Part shown: piece after piece, positions 32,159 through 43,847 of the stretch | Layout of the letters: each line of letters opens with the position of its first letter | How positions within the stretch are numbered: position 1 is the first letter of the stretch | Origin: Lyophyllum atratum | Taxonomy: Eukaryota; Basidiomycota; Agaricomycetes; Agaricales; Lyophyllaceae | DNA: 64,000 nucleotides | Assembly (NCBI GenBank): GCA_014905825.1 | Contig: JACGCN010000035.1 | Coordinates: 62,001 to 126,000 of the forward strand | Reading direction: 5' to 3' | Position numbers and translations under genes: made by a program | The notes under the pieces: generated by a model | What the model was told of the DNA's origin: nothing | Databases searched by the model: none | What the model saw: the letters and a program-made list of their open reading frames with translations, nothing else

Positions 32159-34457
32159 TTACTGGTACTGGATCTCGAGCTTCTCCCAGTACACCTCTGC
32201 GCGCTCGCGGACGGTGTTGCCCTTGGGCTTGGGTGTCGCAGGCGGGACGTTGGGCTCCCAGAGACCGAACCAACTGCCGGCTGTGCCAAGGCCGACGCGG
32301 CCGTTCTTGACCTCGGTCTCCGCGATGACGCCGTTGTCGCTCGCGCTGCGGTCGTTGAAGGTCCAGTAGGGCTCTTCAGTGTTGTTTTGGGCCTGCATGA
32401 AGATTCGAGATTAGTCTATGGGGTGAGAAGGGCAAAGGGGAGAACGTACAGTGCTGATGAGGTAGCTGACGTTGAAGAGGTCGCGGTTGAAGTGCTCGAC
32501 GCGCATGTGGGAGAACCAGGGGCTGTCGATGGCGGCAAAGTATGTTGGGATGCCGGGGCGGGTGGCGTTGGGGAGGATGGTGGGAAGGGACTTGAGGAGG
32601 TCGTTGCAGGTGCCGGTGGCGAAGGGGTTCGTGGGGGTGGCAAGGCAGAGCTCGAAGGTGCCGTAGCCGTCGTTTTTGTACTTGCCAGCGTAGGTGGTAT
32701 AGTTCGCGGAGGGCAGGATGGCGTTCTTTGGACGCGGGGTTGCACGTGGGGGAGGGGTGGTCTTCTGTGCCATGAGTCTGTTTAGGAGGGTAACAAGTCA
32801 GAGGCAATGTGAGGAGGTTGGCTAAGAGAGGAATAGGCACCTGGTACTCCAGTCAATGGGTTCGAGGCCAAGGGCACGGTCCATGATGTAGTATTTGACG
32901 AGTTGCGAGATGAGTTTGCCGTATTCGTGATCGTTCGTGAGGACTGCGACACCGACACCGTCGTTGGGTAGGCGGCTGATTTGGGAGTTGAAGCCTAGTC
33001 GTGATGGTATCATCAAAATCAGTGCATTCGAGATCTGCTTGGGTACGTACCCCGAACGAAACCAGGATGCTCGATGATCACTGCAGTTGGATTGTGAGCG
33101 ATGGGGATTAGACCATAGAAGAGGGGACTAACGGTGATTCCTGTAGGAAATTTGGACTTGCGCAGCACCGTAAGCAATCAGGGAGACTTCGGGGAATTCA
33201 CTGAAAAAGCGGCACATAAGTTGCATGTTCCGCAATGCTCCTCAGAAACTCACGGTCGGAGAGATTGAGGAATAACGGCCGTGGCTGCCTTCGTGAGGAC
33301 ACTATTAGGAATGACAGTTTCGTTCGTGACCGGGTTTCTGCCCTCGGACAAAAGAGTTCGGAGCCAAGTAGCCTGTGGATGGGTTTAGCGACAGAGAGAC
33401 TTGGTCATATCCCTTGCTCACAATATCAATCGCGTTAGAAATAACACCACCAGCGCCGGCCAAAACTGAGCAAGACGATCAGCAAGGAATCATATTGCGC
33501 AGTGGATGAGCTTACCGTTGCCATCCTCTCCGCCAGATGTTCCAGACCACCACTTGGCTGCAGCAGGCGTCCCAGCGAAAACATCTGTATACAAATCCCA
33601 ATCTTTCCTGCACATCCCGTCCGCACGGTGCCCGCTCGCCTCAGCGATTTCGTAAGAGTACGTCGTCGAGTTCATGCTGAGGCGATCAAAGACGTTTTCC
33701 TTGACATATCGTGCAAGAGGTGTCCCGTTGAGCAGCTGGGGAGGCAGCTGCGACATGAGTGTGTACATGTTGTTGTTGTACTGCCAGATGTCGCGGAACT
33801 CGGTGGATTGGCGCCAGTACTGCATTTTATTGATCTGAAGAATGACGTTAGATGAAGTCAGGGGCCAGGGTGAGTGGAAGGGCACTTACGACGTCGGGAA
33901 CGGTGTCGTTGTACCTGTAGGCGAACTCGTGACGTGGGTAGCCGGTGCGGTGGGAGAGCAGATCGATGATACACGCCTCCTTGGCTGCGACGGGGTCGGT
34001 CACGTTGAACTCTGGTATGAGATCAGAGATTTTGGAGTCCCAGTTGAATGGCGGAGTGATCGTCTCGTTATTGATGAGAAGGCCAGTCGCTATCACGGTA
34101 AAAAGCTACAACGGTTTCAGTTTCAATGTTCGCGGCGAGAGCGGTGAGAAAACGCACCTTCGAATTGGAGGCCATGTTGAACAGGGTGTTTTCCGTCACC
34201 TTTGCCCCTGCCGCGTTGGCGCGACCATACCCTTTGGTCTCGATGTTGATCCAATCGCCCTGCTCATTCTTCTTCACAAATGCGATGGAAAGACCTCCGG
34301 GTGACTTCCAGTCCATCAATATCTGGTTGACGAACTTCTCCGTCTCATCGTCGAGGATCTTTTCTGAGGACATTTGAGCGAATGCCTGTGGCAGTCCGAG
34401 AATGGAACTGTAGAGGACATAGAAGGGAACAAGCTTGATGAGAGACTGAAGAAGCAT
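32159..34457 (-). CDS. Secreted beta-lactamase-fold serine hydrolase
   Basis: Ten exons: 34457-34158, 34105-33890, 33834-33516, 33465-33422, 33372-33254, 33200-33133, 33080-33051, 32994-32841, 32777-32450, 32392-32159; about 603 aa. The signal peptide is MLLQSLIKLVPFYVLYSSIL followed by GLPQAFAQ. The active-site SxxK appears as NMASNSK (Ser-Asn-Ser-Lys). LLSHRTGYPRHEF and YNNNMY (Tyr-x-Asn) follow, then LIIEHPGFVRGFNS, the His-x-Gly segment before the third motif region. This is the class C beta-lactamase/penicillin-binding-protein-like (S12) family that fungi use as esterases or peptidases. The C-terminal lobe (about residues 420-603) is a family-typical extension. Extracellular; substrate unknown. 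Confidence 0.85.
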
Positions 34458-35671
34458 CTTGAAGGAGAAGGAGTGTCAGGCTGTGGAGAACTGAGGCTTT
34501 CTTCGACCAGGTTTTATACGGGAGCTCATCAAGTGGGATTCGGTTGTGTGCGTGGCGTCCATATCCAGTTGGATGGGCGGTGCCGATGCTTGCGACGGTG
34601 GGATCGTCGTGGTGCCTGGATATTGGCGAGATGCAGCGGAGTGATGTTTGCGGATGATCTTAGGAAGTCGACATCGATTAAGCGAGGCAGTGATGAAACT
34701 GCGGGGCGCCGACGGAAACTGTCGAGGACAAGTTCGGTGACCGTACAACCAATGTCCGAAGATTCGCATGACACAATATTCCATGTCATCAACCTCTCAG
34801 ATGCTCCAGGTTGCCGATGGTTATACAGTGATTGAAAATAAACTTCGCAGTTCGGTTAGGAGTCTTTCGGAGGGGCTGCGAGGTAGTCAGTTCGGCTGTT
34901 CAAGGATAAGGACGGAAGTCAACGCACTTCACTACCTTGGGGTCAATCAACGTGAAGAGTCATTCTAATATGGAGATGGTAGTAAATTTCAAGGATCTCC
35001 ATATGTTGTCCTCCTTACGGAACGGCGATAGTGGCTGTCACGATACTCGGAGAGTTGGATGGGGCCTGCCGAGTTCGCTATGAGATCAGACTGGGTTGAA
35101 CGATATGTCGGGCGGACGGTGGAGAGCCTCCTCCCGGATCAAATTGTGCATGCTCCTGAGATTATGGACGCAAAATGTTGATGACCGACGCCACCAGCTA
35201 TACCGACACCGATCGACAAGGATCGTTGACCAAGCTAGGGCCGCAAATTCGGCCTTTCGGCGCGCACAAGCCTCCAGCCTGCAGCCTCCAGACAAAGATT
35301 AGAGACTAGACAATGATAAGTACCCGAGCGTGATACCGCTCATTGCATCTGGCTGAAAAGACCCTACTACAATTGCGCATGAGAGTTGAATTCATCTGTT
35401 CTATTTCGTTATTCAAGACTCACTGCTAGCAGTCGTAGTTTTCCATCCATTCATAACATCGCTACCACAGACTATCACGGAGCATCAGCGATCCAATACA
35501 GGCTGCAGAAGCGGTCGTGACGAACGTTGGAGGCAGAAGGTCCGCGTATTGCCGGAGCCAGCGGAATAAACAAAACCTTGACTCCGAACCGCGCTCTCTT
35601 CACTTCCATCACCATCGCAGACAGCATTGCCTGCGTTCAGAACTCTCGACAGCCCAACTGCCCCCAGTTTT
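34458..35671. other. Divergent intergenic region
   Basis: Separates the hydrolase (minus) from the F-box gene (plus). Short open frames have no domain or splice support. Promoters of both genes must lie here. Confidence 0.5.
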
Positions 35672-38426
35672 ATGCTCAATAGGCAAACACATCTACCATC
35701 TAACGAATCTCCTTACCTGAAACCCACCAAGTTTAACCAGAATCAAGCCAACCAGCATGGACTACCAGACAATCGTATCCTCCTCGGTGTTCCATCCGAA
35801 ACCCTCACCGGGATCACCTCTTATCTCGACCCCCCATCCCTGTTCTCTCTTGCGAGAGTGCATGGTCGACTTAATTCACACGTAAAAAACGACAGCACTT
35901 GGCATAGGGCGTTCGTCTGCCAATTCCTAAACATCGGACCTGAAAGTGAGATCCATGACGACGTCAAGAGCCTTATGTTGAGACGCTCCGAAAATACATG
36001 GCGCAATGAATTCATCATGCGTTACAGGCTCAGGAGGTATACCTCGTCAACTTTATTTTCTCTCGGCTCCTAATCCCATCTTTTTAAACTTCACTTAGAC
36101 GCTGGGAAAGGTCCCGTAATGCAACCGTTGCACATATACCAGTCCACTCCGAAATTTCTAGCATGCATCTGATGCCAGGTGGTGCTCTATTAGCGTCATC
36201 TACACGATACGGGATCGTCTCCCGCTCCCTGCCCCTCACCGGCAAAATACTTCCAGGATATCTCGACGCATCCGGCCTTCATCTAGGTCTGGGCGTAGGC
36301 AATCCTAACGCGGAGTTCAGTCCAGACGTCTCTGCCTGTGCTCTCATATCCGACGGTGGCACTGCGAAGGTCCTTTGGGGGTTTAGGCATGGTGAGGTCG
36401 GCGTAATGACGGCTCCCCGAGCGATCGATGCTGCTAGACGGCCTGCGACTGACATGGTCAGATGCGATGTCAACGAGGAACATGTTGGCGCCGTGCTAGA
36501 TGCCGTATGGGATGACGCATCCGGTGCCATCATCGTCACCGCCGGAGCCGATGGTACAATCAAGATCTGGGATTCGAAGACCGTGCGTTGTCTATGGACT
36601 TTTGGACGTAGAGAGGGATCTCTGGTCCCCGACGCATGCTTGAAAGTCGCTATTTCCGTCACACAAGGGATAATCTCTACTGTCACTAGAAGTGGAGAGG
36701 TTGTCTTATGGATGGGCCTGGAATTGCAGTCCTTGGATGCCTTTTCCACGGCCTCACTCAAAGAAGTTCGAATTCCTTGCCCGGTCGTGCCTATTTCGAC
36801 GACTACGGAGTCAACAATCGAAGCTCCTCACATCGTTTCGTCTCTCTACATTGATTCATACGCCGCCGTCCCAACCATCCTCGTAGCCTACGAGAAAGAT
36901 CCTCATTTCTATCGTCTTCGTGTTGCTAACTCTGGCATCATCGAAACGACCCCCTTCGGTAACGCTTCCTTCGGACCCATCTCTATCCTTACCCCTACCT
37001 TTTCGCCAGAATCGACCTTCATACTCACAGGAGACCACATCGGGTGCGTCAGCGTGTACGACTGGAGCACGCCATCTAGACCTACGGGCTCTATCCACTG
37101 CGTGAGGAAGTTCGAAGCACACGAAGATGGCGCGAGCGTCACCGCCCTCACATGGAACAGTATCACCTTGGTCACTGGTTCCGCGCGGGGGACTACGCAT
37201 ATATGGGACGGGCTGACGTTCGAGCATCTCCGATCATTCCCGTCGCCTACGCCGCGCATGCGCCATCGCGGACCTGGTACTAATACTGGCGCCAGCGAGC
37301 GGGAGCCTGTTAGGCAAATTCTGATTGGGCCGGAGAAAGAATTACTTTTGGTCAGCGTGGGAGATAGAGTGTTGGCGTGGAAGGCAGGCCCCGTCCCTAG
37401 GACGAGTGCTGGTGGTGTTAGAGGAAGACATGCTTCTGGCGCTGTAGGGAAGAAGAAAAAGGACCGAAATGGGACGGCGAAGTACCTTCGTAAGTTTTAA
37501 TTCCGCTTGCCATGCCTGCTGGACCTAACATGTTTTGTGTTCGTATAGAACAAGTGGAGCTCCATCAAACGATCTCGGAATCGAAGAGCTTGCTCAAGCA
37601 GGAGTCTGAATTCGTACACAAGGCGAATGGAAGAGCAAGGGCGCAACAGGCGCGGCTTGAGAGCATGGGCCTCGATGAAGTCGAGGCTGTCGAGTATCTT
37701 CTGATGCTCAGTCGAGATGAGGCCTTGCAGCGCGAGATGGAAAATTTCTCGGTAGAAATGGATGAAGGCGTTTTCGGAGGTGACTTCGACTTCGACGAAG
37801 GATCTATCAACCCAAGCGACCCCGTTGCAAGCTCCAGCAGTACTGCATTCAACCCTTCTGGCAATTCGCCTTTCCACTCCGGTGTGAGCACCCCAAAGGT
37901 CGGCCAGCTCATTCCGCGTATCTCCTCGTCTACCTCGAAGGGGAAAATACGCATCTCTCCGCGCCTTAGACCAGAGCCGATGGAAGCTGGATACGAGTCC
38001 TCCCCTAGTCTGCCGCCCCTGTCACCCCAATCAGCAGACGAGACCCATTTTCCACCCATCAGTCCCAGCTCCGACTCTACTCCTCCTATCTTAAGCCACA
38101 CACGCCTAGGGAGTACCTCTGTCGGCCCCTCACCCGCACCGGCATCGAGGGCTAGTGGGAGTAGGAGCACGGATAGTAGCCACGCTGGAGGCTCCGTCTC
38201 TGGGAGCCCACAGTCAGTCAAGTCGGTCAGATCGGCGTCGGCATGGAGTGTTCCGCTGCAGATCCCCGCTGCTGCGACGCGCAGTCCTTCCGCGTCGATT
38301 TCGGCGTCGTCGTCCGTCTCGTCGTTCTCTCTGGGGCTGGAGGGTGATGATGCTATGGATGATGAGCTGAAGTTTGCGCTGGAGTTGAGTCTTGCGGAGG
38401 CGAGGAGCCGGGGAGAGGTTCTGTGA
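35672..38426 (+). CDS. F-box/WD40 protein with C-terminal ubiquitin-interacting motif (Ufo1-like)
   Basis: Three exons: 35672-36036, 36099-37489, 37549-38426; about 877 aa. The F-box is near residues 30-80 (LGVPSETLTGITSYLDPPSLFSLARVHG). WD40-like repeats follow (for example IIVTAGADGTIKIWDSK, STFILTGDHIGCVSVYDW, ITLVTGSARGTTHIWDG). After a Ser/Pro-rich linker the protein ends DELKFALELSLAEARSRG, a ubiquitin-interacting motif. The combination F-box + WD40 + UIM is that of yeast Ufo1, an SCF substrate receptor. Start is the first ATG in frame (MLNRQTH). It overlaps no neighbour and converges with the ARPC5 gene. Confidence 0.85.
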
Positions 38427-38817
38427 AATGAGGGTGGTTATGGTTTAGTTCTTTCGCCTGATACAAGTCTTATGGATTATACATTTTTATGACCGGGTCT
38501 TTCTATAGAATTGTGCCTTCGTATGTTCATGTTCTTGTCTTTCGTCTAGTACGGGACGCGATTTATGTTTATATGTCGCGGAGCTGACACTGCTGAATGC
38601 AAGAGCGGCCCTATGTAATAATCGGAGGATGTGCTTATGAGGTGTGTTCAGTCGTGACTATCTGATATGCGGTGCGTTTGTGCGACCTTCTGCACGGCTA
38701 GGTAGTCCAGCATAAGTCCGCCGTATGACCGTCCTGCCTGCCTCGAGCGAGGCTTAGTATCCATAGGTATCCATGTATGTGGTACAAGTTATGATCCGAT
38801 TAGTGGGGGTTCCCCGA
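38427..38817. other. Convergent intergenic spacer
   Basis: 3' flanks of the F-box and ARPC5 genes; nothing else seen. Confidence 0.6.
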
Positions 38818-39475
38818 TTATACAAGCCGTCGGTCCGTCATCGTTCGTACAATACATCCCGTGCCCGCGATTTCTGTCAGCTGCAAGCCCAAATCATCAG
38901 ATACACGCGTTCACTAGCCATCCGAGACCATGACGCGGGCTCACCTTCTCGTGCCATCCCAGAAGTACACTTCCACTGATATCTCCCCACCCTGGCATAG
39001 CCATACCCTTGTACAAATACTTCATGAGCGTGTCCTGCGAGTCCTGCGACAGCGACTTGATCACAGCAGGTATCTCGGTCGATTTCGTCGTGTTGAGGAT
39101 CGTAAGAAGGGTCTGCAGCGTTATTTCCTGCGAAGCTTTGGGTGAGCTGCGGTTCAACGGAGACAATAGATGTCCTGCGCAGTGTGCATACCTTTGCCTG
39201 ATCGACATCCGGTCCGTATGGCGTGTTCTCCAAGATCGTCGAAAGCGCACCCACTACGTCACCCCTACGCTCCCGTATACGAGATTAGGCCGTTCAGGTG
39301 GGTGATATAGGCTCATGACCTACTTCGCTAATGATGTCCTGACTGCTGCTTGCCGCTGCTTTGACTCGTCGAGAACCTGGGCGGGGTCTCGCGGATCTGC
39401 ATCGTAAAGCTCGGACTCTTGGAGGATGTCCTCGTCGTATTGGTCGATGTCGATTTTACGGAACGCCGTGTCCAT
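38818..39475 (-). CDS. ARC15: Actin-related protein 2/3 complex subunit 5 (p16-Arc)
   Basis: Four exons: 39475-39324, 39264-39192, 39127-38945, 38880-38818; about 156 aa, the usual length. It begins MDTAFRKIDIDQYDEDILQ and carries the family signature LMKYLYKGMAMPGWGDISGS followed by LLGWHEKLTEIAGTGCIVR, ending MTDRRLV. ARPC5 is a structural subunit of the Arp2/3 complex that nucleates branched actin filaments at cortical patches and hyphal tips. The final short exon is needed to give the conserved C-terminus; reading through intron 3 gives a wrong tail. Confidence 0.95.
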
Positions 39476-39844
39476 CCTGGTCTATTAAAGACTGAGCTGA
39501 AGTTGGGGGTTGATTGTATGTGATGTTTGTGGTTGTCGCGCAGAGGCTTTGCGCAACAATTTAAATTCAGCGACTATCTGTGCTTTACGCGCGTTTCACT
39601 CGGACCACTACTTAGTACATACTCCGGACTCCCAAGTGTTTATTCACCTCTCGTCACTCTTTCCGGTTGATGGCCTCAACTAGATTTCACCCTCGGATGG
39701 AGCTAGAAATACAGAAACACTAAGTAATGCAGACGGAGTATGGAGATCTTAGTCCAATCAAATTACAATGACTTGAACTCCGTCGAGCTGAGGTCTAACA
39801 AAGGAGGTTTTGGGCTGTATCTTTATCATGTAGTCGGAACGCCG
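39476..39844. other. Intergenic
   Basis: Promoter region of ARC15 and 3' flank of the next minus-strand gene; nothing else recognised. Confidence 0.5.
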
Positions 39845-41771
39845 CTAGATGTGGGGTATAAAAGTTGTCCACTCAACGGTTTGGTATATACCTGTGTTAG
39901 GTATCCTCAGAAGCGTAAACATTTGGGTCAACAGTATGAGGCGAGCAGATACGTAGGCGAGAACTGCAGGCCAGTAAGTGATCGCCGTGAACGGTAAGGC
40001 ATGGCCGAGGATGAATCGGAACCGTAGGGGATACTGGCCAAGTGGTCGGGCCGGATTCAAGAAACAAGCAATTGCTCGCGAAACGTAACGGCTTAAAAGA
40101 AAACCGCACACTGGCAACGCTGTCATCGTGATCGACGAAGCCCGCCATAAGAGCTTCTCCGCATCGGAGGGAAACTGAAAGGACCACGCTATGCAGTGAA
40201 TGGCCCCGAACAGGGCCGCAGTACCGCACGCAAGCATGTAAGCCAGGAGTTGTTCCTTGTGGTCTAGGTATCCGGAATAAAATGTGTCGGAAGGGATACC
40301 ATCTCCATGCTCGCTCCTGACGACCAATTGAATGGATCTGGTAGTATCCCATATTGAGGGTAAATGCCTCCAGGTATGTACAGCATTCTGCGTGAGACTC
40401 TGTCCCAGCCTTCGTAGATTCAGACAGCTTTGACGCTCTACGCCTCGTGCACAAATGGGGGCAGCGAATATCCTTTCTGTCGGTTTTTTGGGTCAAAGGT
40501 TGGGGAGGCGAGTTGTATACCTTAGGGCGCCATTGTCGACATCATGGCTATTACCACGCGTGATCGGTTCTGGGGGGGTGGGTCGAGCCGGGAAACCAAC
40601 ACAGCCAACCAATTCAACGGTATGGTCTGCCACACTGGTCCCGCGCGGACAGGGCAGAGGCATGGGAAGGGATAAGGTGGGAACGACTGGGGTAGGACCG
40701 TACTCGATCCCGCTGTCCATGCTCTCTGTGCGGCCACTGGAGAAACCCTCCGTAGGAATGGATGTGTTGGTCGGATTAATGTCTTCGCGGGTGTCGCTGG
40801 AATCATAAACTTCTTTTTCTGTGGTCGTATCCCCGGGGGTCCGTGAAGACAACTGGTCGGCAATGGAAGAGGCAAAGAGGATTTTGGAAAGAACACTCGC
40901 GTTTGTTATATCGAAGCTGCAATCTTCGAGCTCGGACATGACAGTGGCGTCGTTTGCATCGAAAGGTCTAGCGGTGCGAACGAGGACTGTAAGAGGGCAT
41001 TGGACGTCAAGTGGTTTACTCCACCAGCAGAAATATATCATGAAGTTCAAGAGAGCAAAGGCCAACGTAACGATCTCCAACTCCGTGATTGGGAGGTGTT
41101 GGATGGCTCGCGCCAGGAACTGGAGTATGAACCATGCAACCTGGAGCAGGACCAGGAATTTGGTCAATATATCTCCTTTGCTCTTGTCCTGTATTTCCTT
41201 CTCCGTGATATCGCTCTTGCGGTTTAAGTTTCGTAAGTAGTAAAGAAATGCGTATGGGTTTGGAGCGTGTGGTAACTTTTCCGGATGAGTATCGTCGTGA
41301 ATCACAAAACCTCCCATAAGCGCAAAGAAACTATGTGTTTTGGTCCATCCAGAAACTGTGAAGGGGGATGATTAGTTGCAAAGAATCCACATGGAAGTAA
41401 ACCAACTAGCCTTCATCTTTATATTTCCGGGTTAATCTACGTGACGCCAACCACTGACGAAATGCCCATAAGACGATGACCTCAGGCGCTATCAACGCGA
41501 TAAAAAATATTTTTGCGCGACGTGCTACAAAACTTTCGGGCGCCGAGGGGACGTTAGGGTGAACAGCAACCCACGTGCAGACAAAAATGGTACCCAGGCA
41601 GCTCCATACGATGTCTGAAACGCTTCTGCAGTGTCCGAGGTCGGTGCACGGGGAGGTACCTTCGGATTGATCGCGCGATAAAAGGGGTAACGCGTATGTG
41701 CTTCCCACTCTTTGCACTAGGAACCAGGTAATCAGTCCAGCGTTCATGGGGGGAGATGGGTGGGAGGGCAT
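39845..41771 (-). CDS. Conserved fungal multi-pass membrane protein
   Basis: Exons 41771-41411, 41355-40555, 40476-40442, 40387-39845; about 579 aa. It shows the recognisable pattern of a family common in basidiomycetes: SVSDIVWSCLGTIFVCTWVA near the N-terminus, APEVIVLWAFRQW, SGWTKTHSFFALMGGFV, EIQDKSKGD, ITELEIVTLAFALLNF with WWSKPLDVQ, and the hallmark C-terminus YQTVEWTTFIPHI. At least six hydrophobic segments are visible. Intron 1 appears to start with GC (GAAG|GCTAGT); intron 2 (78 nt) removes an in-frame TGA. The start could instead be the Met at 41747 (MNAGLITWFLVQ). Function unknown. Confidence 0.8.
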
Positions 41772-42675
41772 CGATGGGGAGATGTCTCTGAAATCACTTT
41801 ATACTTACGACTCGATCGGTAATTTGCAGTAAAAGGAAGCGTTTACGTCAAGGAAGCGAAAAGGCGGCAGTGTTGATCGCATGCAACATATGCCAAGGTC
41901 TTTTCGATGAGGCTGTGGTGCTGTGTGGTCTGAGCTGGTAGGTGTATCCGGCGGTGTCGAAGTTGATGCTTTTTTGAACTGGTCCGAGGCCATACTCGGG
42001 CTTGCGAGATTGAGAGTTAATTATCATGATGACACGCTGGGAGTATCGATGAACCCATTGGGCGAACCTTCAAGTTACATATCGAAATCAATGCCATAGC
42101 TTAGTATGGCAAGGACCCGGGTGTACTTGATGAGAGCCTCGTCATGAGGGACATTCGCGACATGTCACTGGTGCTCGGCATTTTTAGAGTTGATGATATC
42201 CCGTCGATGATGATGATCTGGAAGATACCTTGCGAAAACAATTTGCGACGCGACGCAGTTATGTGTGGTCAATGCATCATGCATCATGCATCGTGCCCGG
42301 TGATGCCTTCAAATTCCTTACGTCAACTTCGTTACCAGGCTGGAATCTAATCAAATGGTCCTTCCAAAGTAGAGCAACTCCTAAAGCGATTTACTACTTT
42401 CCAATGATAACATGTGTATATAGGTCCGTGATAAGTATAATCAATGAGGCTAGAAATAAAAAGTAACATATCTGTCATATGAGTACATACTACGCTTTAC
42501 AGTCTATGCGCCGAAGTGAAATGATGGTGCGGATTCGGTGTGTCTATAATGAGTCGTCTAGGCATTCCACCGGATGGTATCTACATTTCATTTGACGGCA
42601 TATTAAGGATTAGGAGGGGAAAAGAGGCAAATAACACGGAGCAAAACAAGGGAGCATAACTGACGGGAACGAACT
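41772..42675. other. Intergenic
   Basis: Contains a minus-strand open frame 41993-41805 that might be an upstream exon or uORF of the membrane protein, but it cannot be joined with a normal-length intron in frame. Otherwise no feature. Confidence 0.4.
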
Positions 42676-43527
42676 CTACATGACGATACAGCGGCTGACC
42701 TGAGGCTCGGCCTGGTTAGGCGACGTCCGCCTCTCAATCTCTCCAAGGCAAAGCTCGAAGACCTTTCCTAGAAAATGGGATACGATGGAGGACCAGTATC
42801 ATTCTGCAGCAACGGATCTTGTACTTACCTACATTCACGTTGTTCTTCGCGCTCGTCTCGATCCATGCTGCTCCGTTAGCCTGGCCTAACTTCTGGCCCT
42901 CGTTCGACTGGACTTGACGGCTATGGGGGGTTCAAAATTCAGCACGCGAGCAGGGAGAGCAGAAGTAAAGACGCCGAACTTTTGATGCAGATCGCTCTTA
43001 GAGCCTACAATGACGCACGGAATATCTGTAACTCCACAAAAATCGACGATCTTGTCGTATACAATTTGAATCATGTCGAAGGAAGTCCTGGAGGTGATTG
43101 AGTAGACCAAAACGTAGCCATGGATTCCTATGGCATGCTGAGCATTAACTGGCGAGTATTCATCCTGTTTCAAACATGAATCTTAGGAAAAAGAATTTAA
43201 ACAGGCACGGGTCTCTCACCTGTCCGGCAGTATCGATTATGTGACAATCATATTCCACTCCCTTGTAGTTGACGGTCTTGGAAAACGTAGACTCAATAGT
43301 TGGATAGTAGGCGTCCACAAAGTGATTCTAAGAGTCATTTTTAGCGCCAGAGCTTCCAAGGGCAGGGCGATACATACCTCTATAAACTGTTTCACGAGCG
43401 AGGACTTCCCTGTTGGAGCGGGGCGTTGGGATGATGCTCGAAGAGGGAAGGTGATGAGAGTATACTGACCGACTGAACGGGAGCCCAAAACTGCGATCTT
43501 CCTTCTCTTGAGGCTGTCCCCGGACAT
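42676..43527 (-). CDS. rhb1: Rheb-family small GTPase
   Basis: Six exons: 43527-43470, 43409-43378, 43327-43220, 43164-42980, 42920-42829, 42767-42676; about 188 aa. G1 is split over two exons (GSRSVG + KSSLVKQF). The effector segment DAYYPTIESTFSK and DTAGQDEYSP (G3, with the Rheb-type DEYS), VGSKSD (G4) and ETSAK (G5) follow, and the C-terminal CAAX box is CIVM. The Arg at the Ras Gly12 position (GSRSVGKSS) is Rheb-typical. Rheb activates TORC1 at endomembranes and is switched off by TSC1/2. It is divergent from nothing close; the 3' flank is AT-rich. Confidence 0.93.
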
Positions 43528-43847
43528 TGCAAAAGAATAGAAGTGGATCGAAGAAATACAAGAGCCTGCCGCGTTGGATAGGAGGCCCAATATCTACGAT
43601 CTGATTGGCTCCCCAGCCTTGCACGTGACAGTCTTCCAAACTGGGCCATATGGTCGGATTTCGAGGAGGCAAGCCGCTGGGCTCGAACAAGTCCCAGTTC
43701 AGCAGAAGGAAACTAGAGGTACGTAGCGAGAGCGAGGAAAGCAAGATAAGGATAGGTACACATACATACACACATTAAGTACAAACGTAATTGAGAAAGA
43801 TCGAGACCCCGACAGATAAACCATGTGGAACACCGGAGCCCTATCTC

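Noticed and set aside
32057..32785. 242-codon plus-strand open frame
   Set aside because: Antisense shadow of the last exons of the beta-lactamase-fold gene, whose splice structure and motifs are clear.
41805..41993. First exon of the multi-pass membrane protein
   Set aside because: Joining it in frame needs a 21-nt intron; the next exon has its own Met and a leader-like hydrophobic start.
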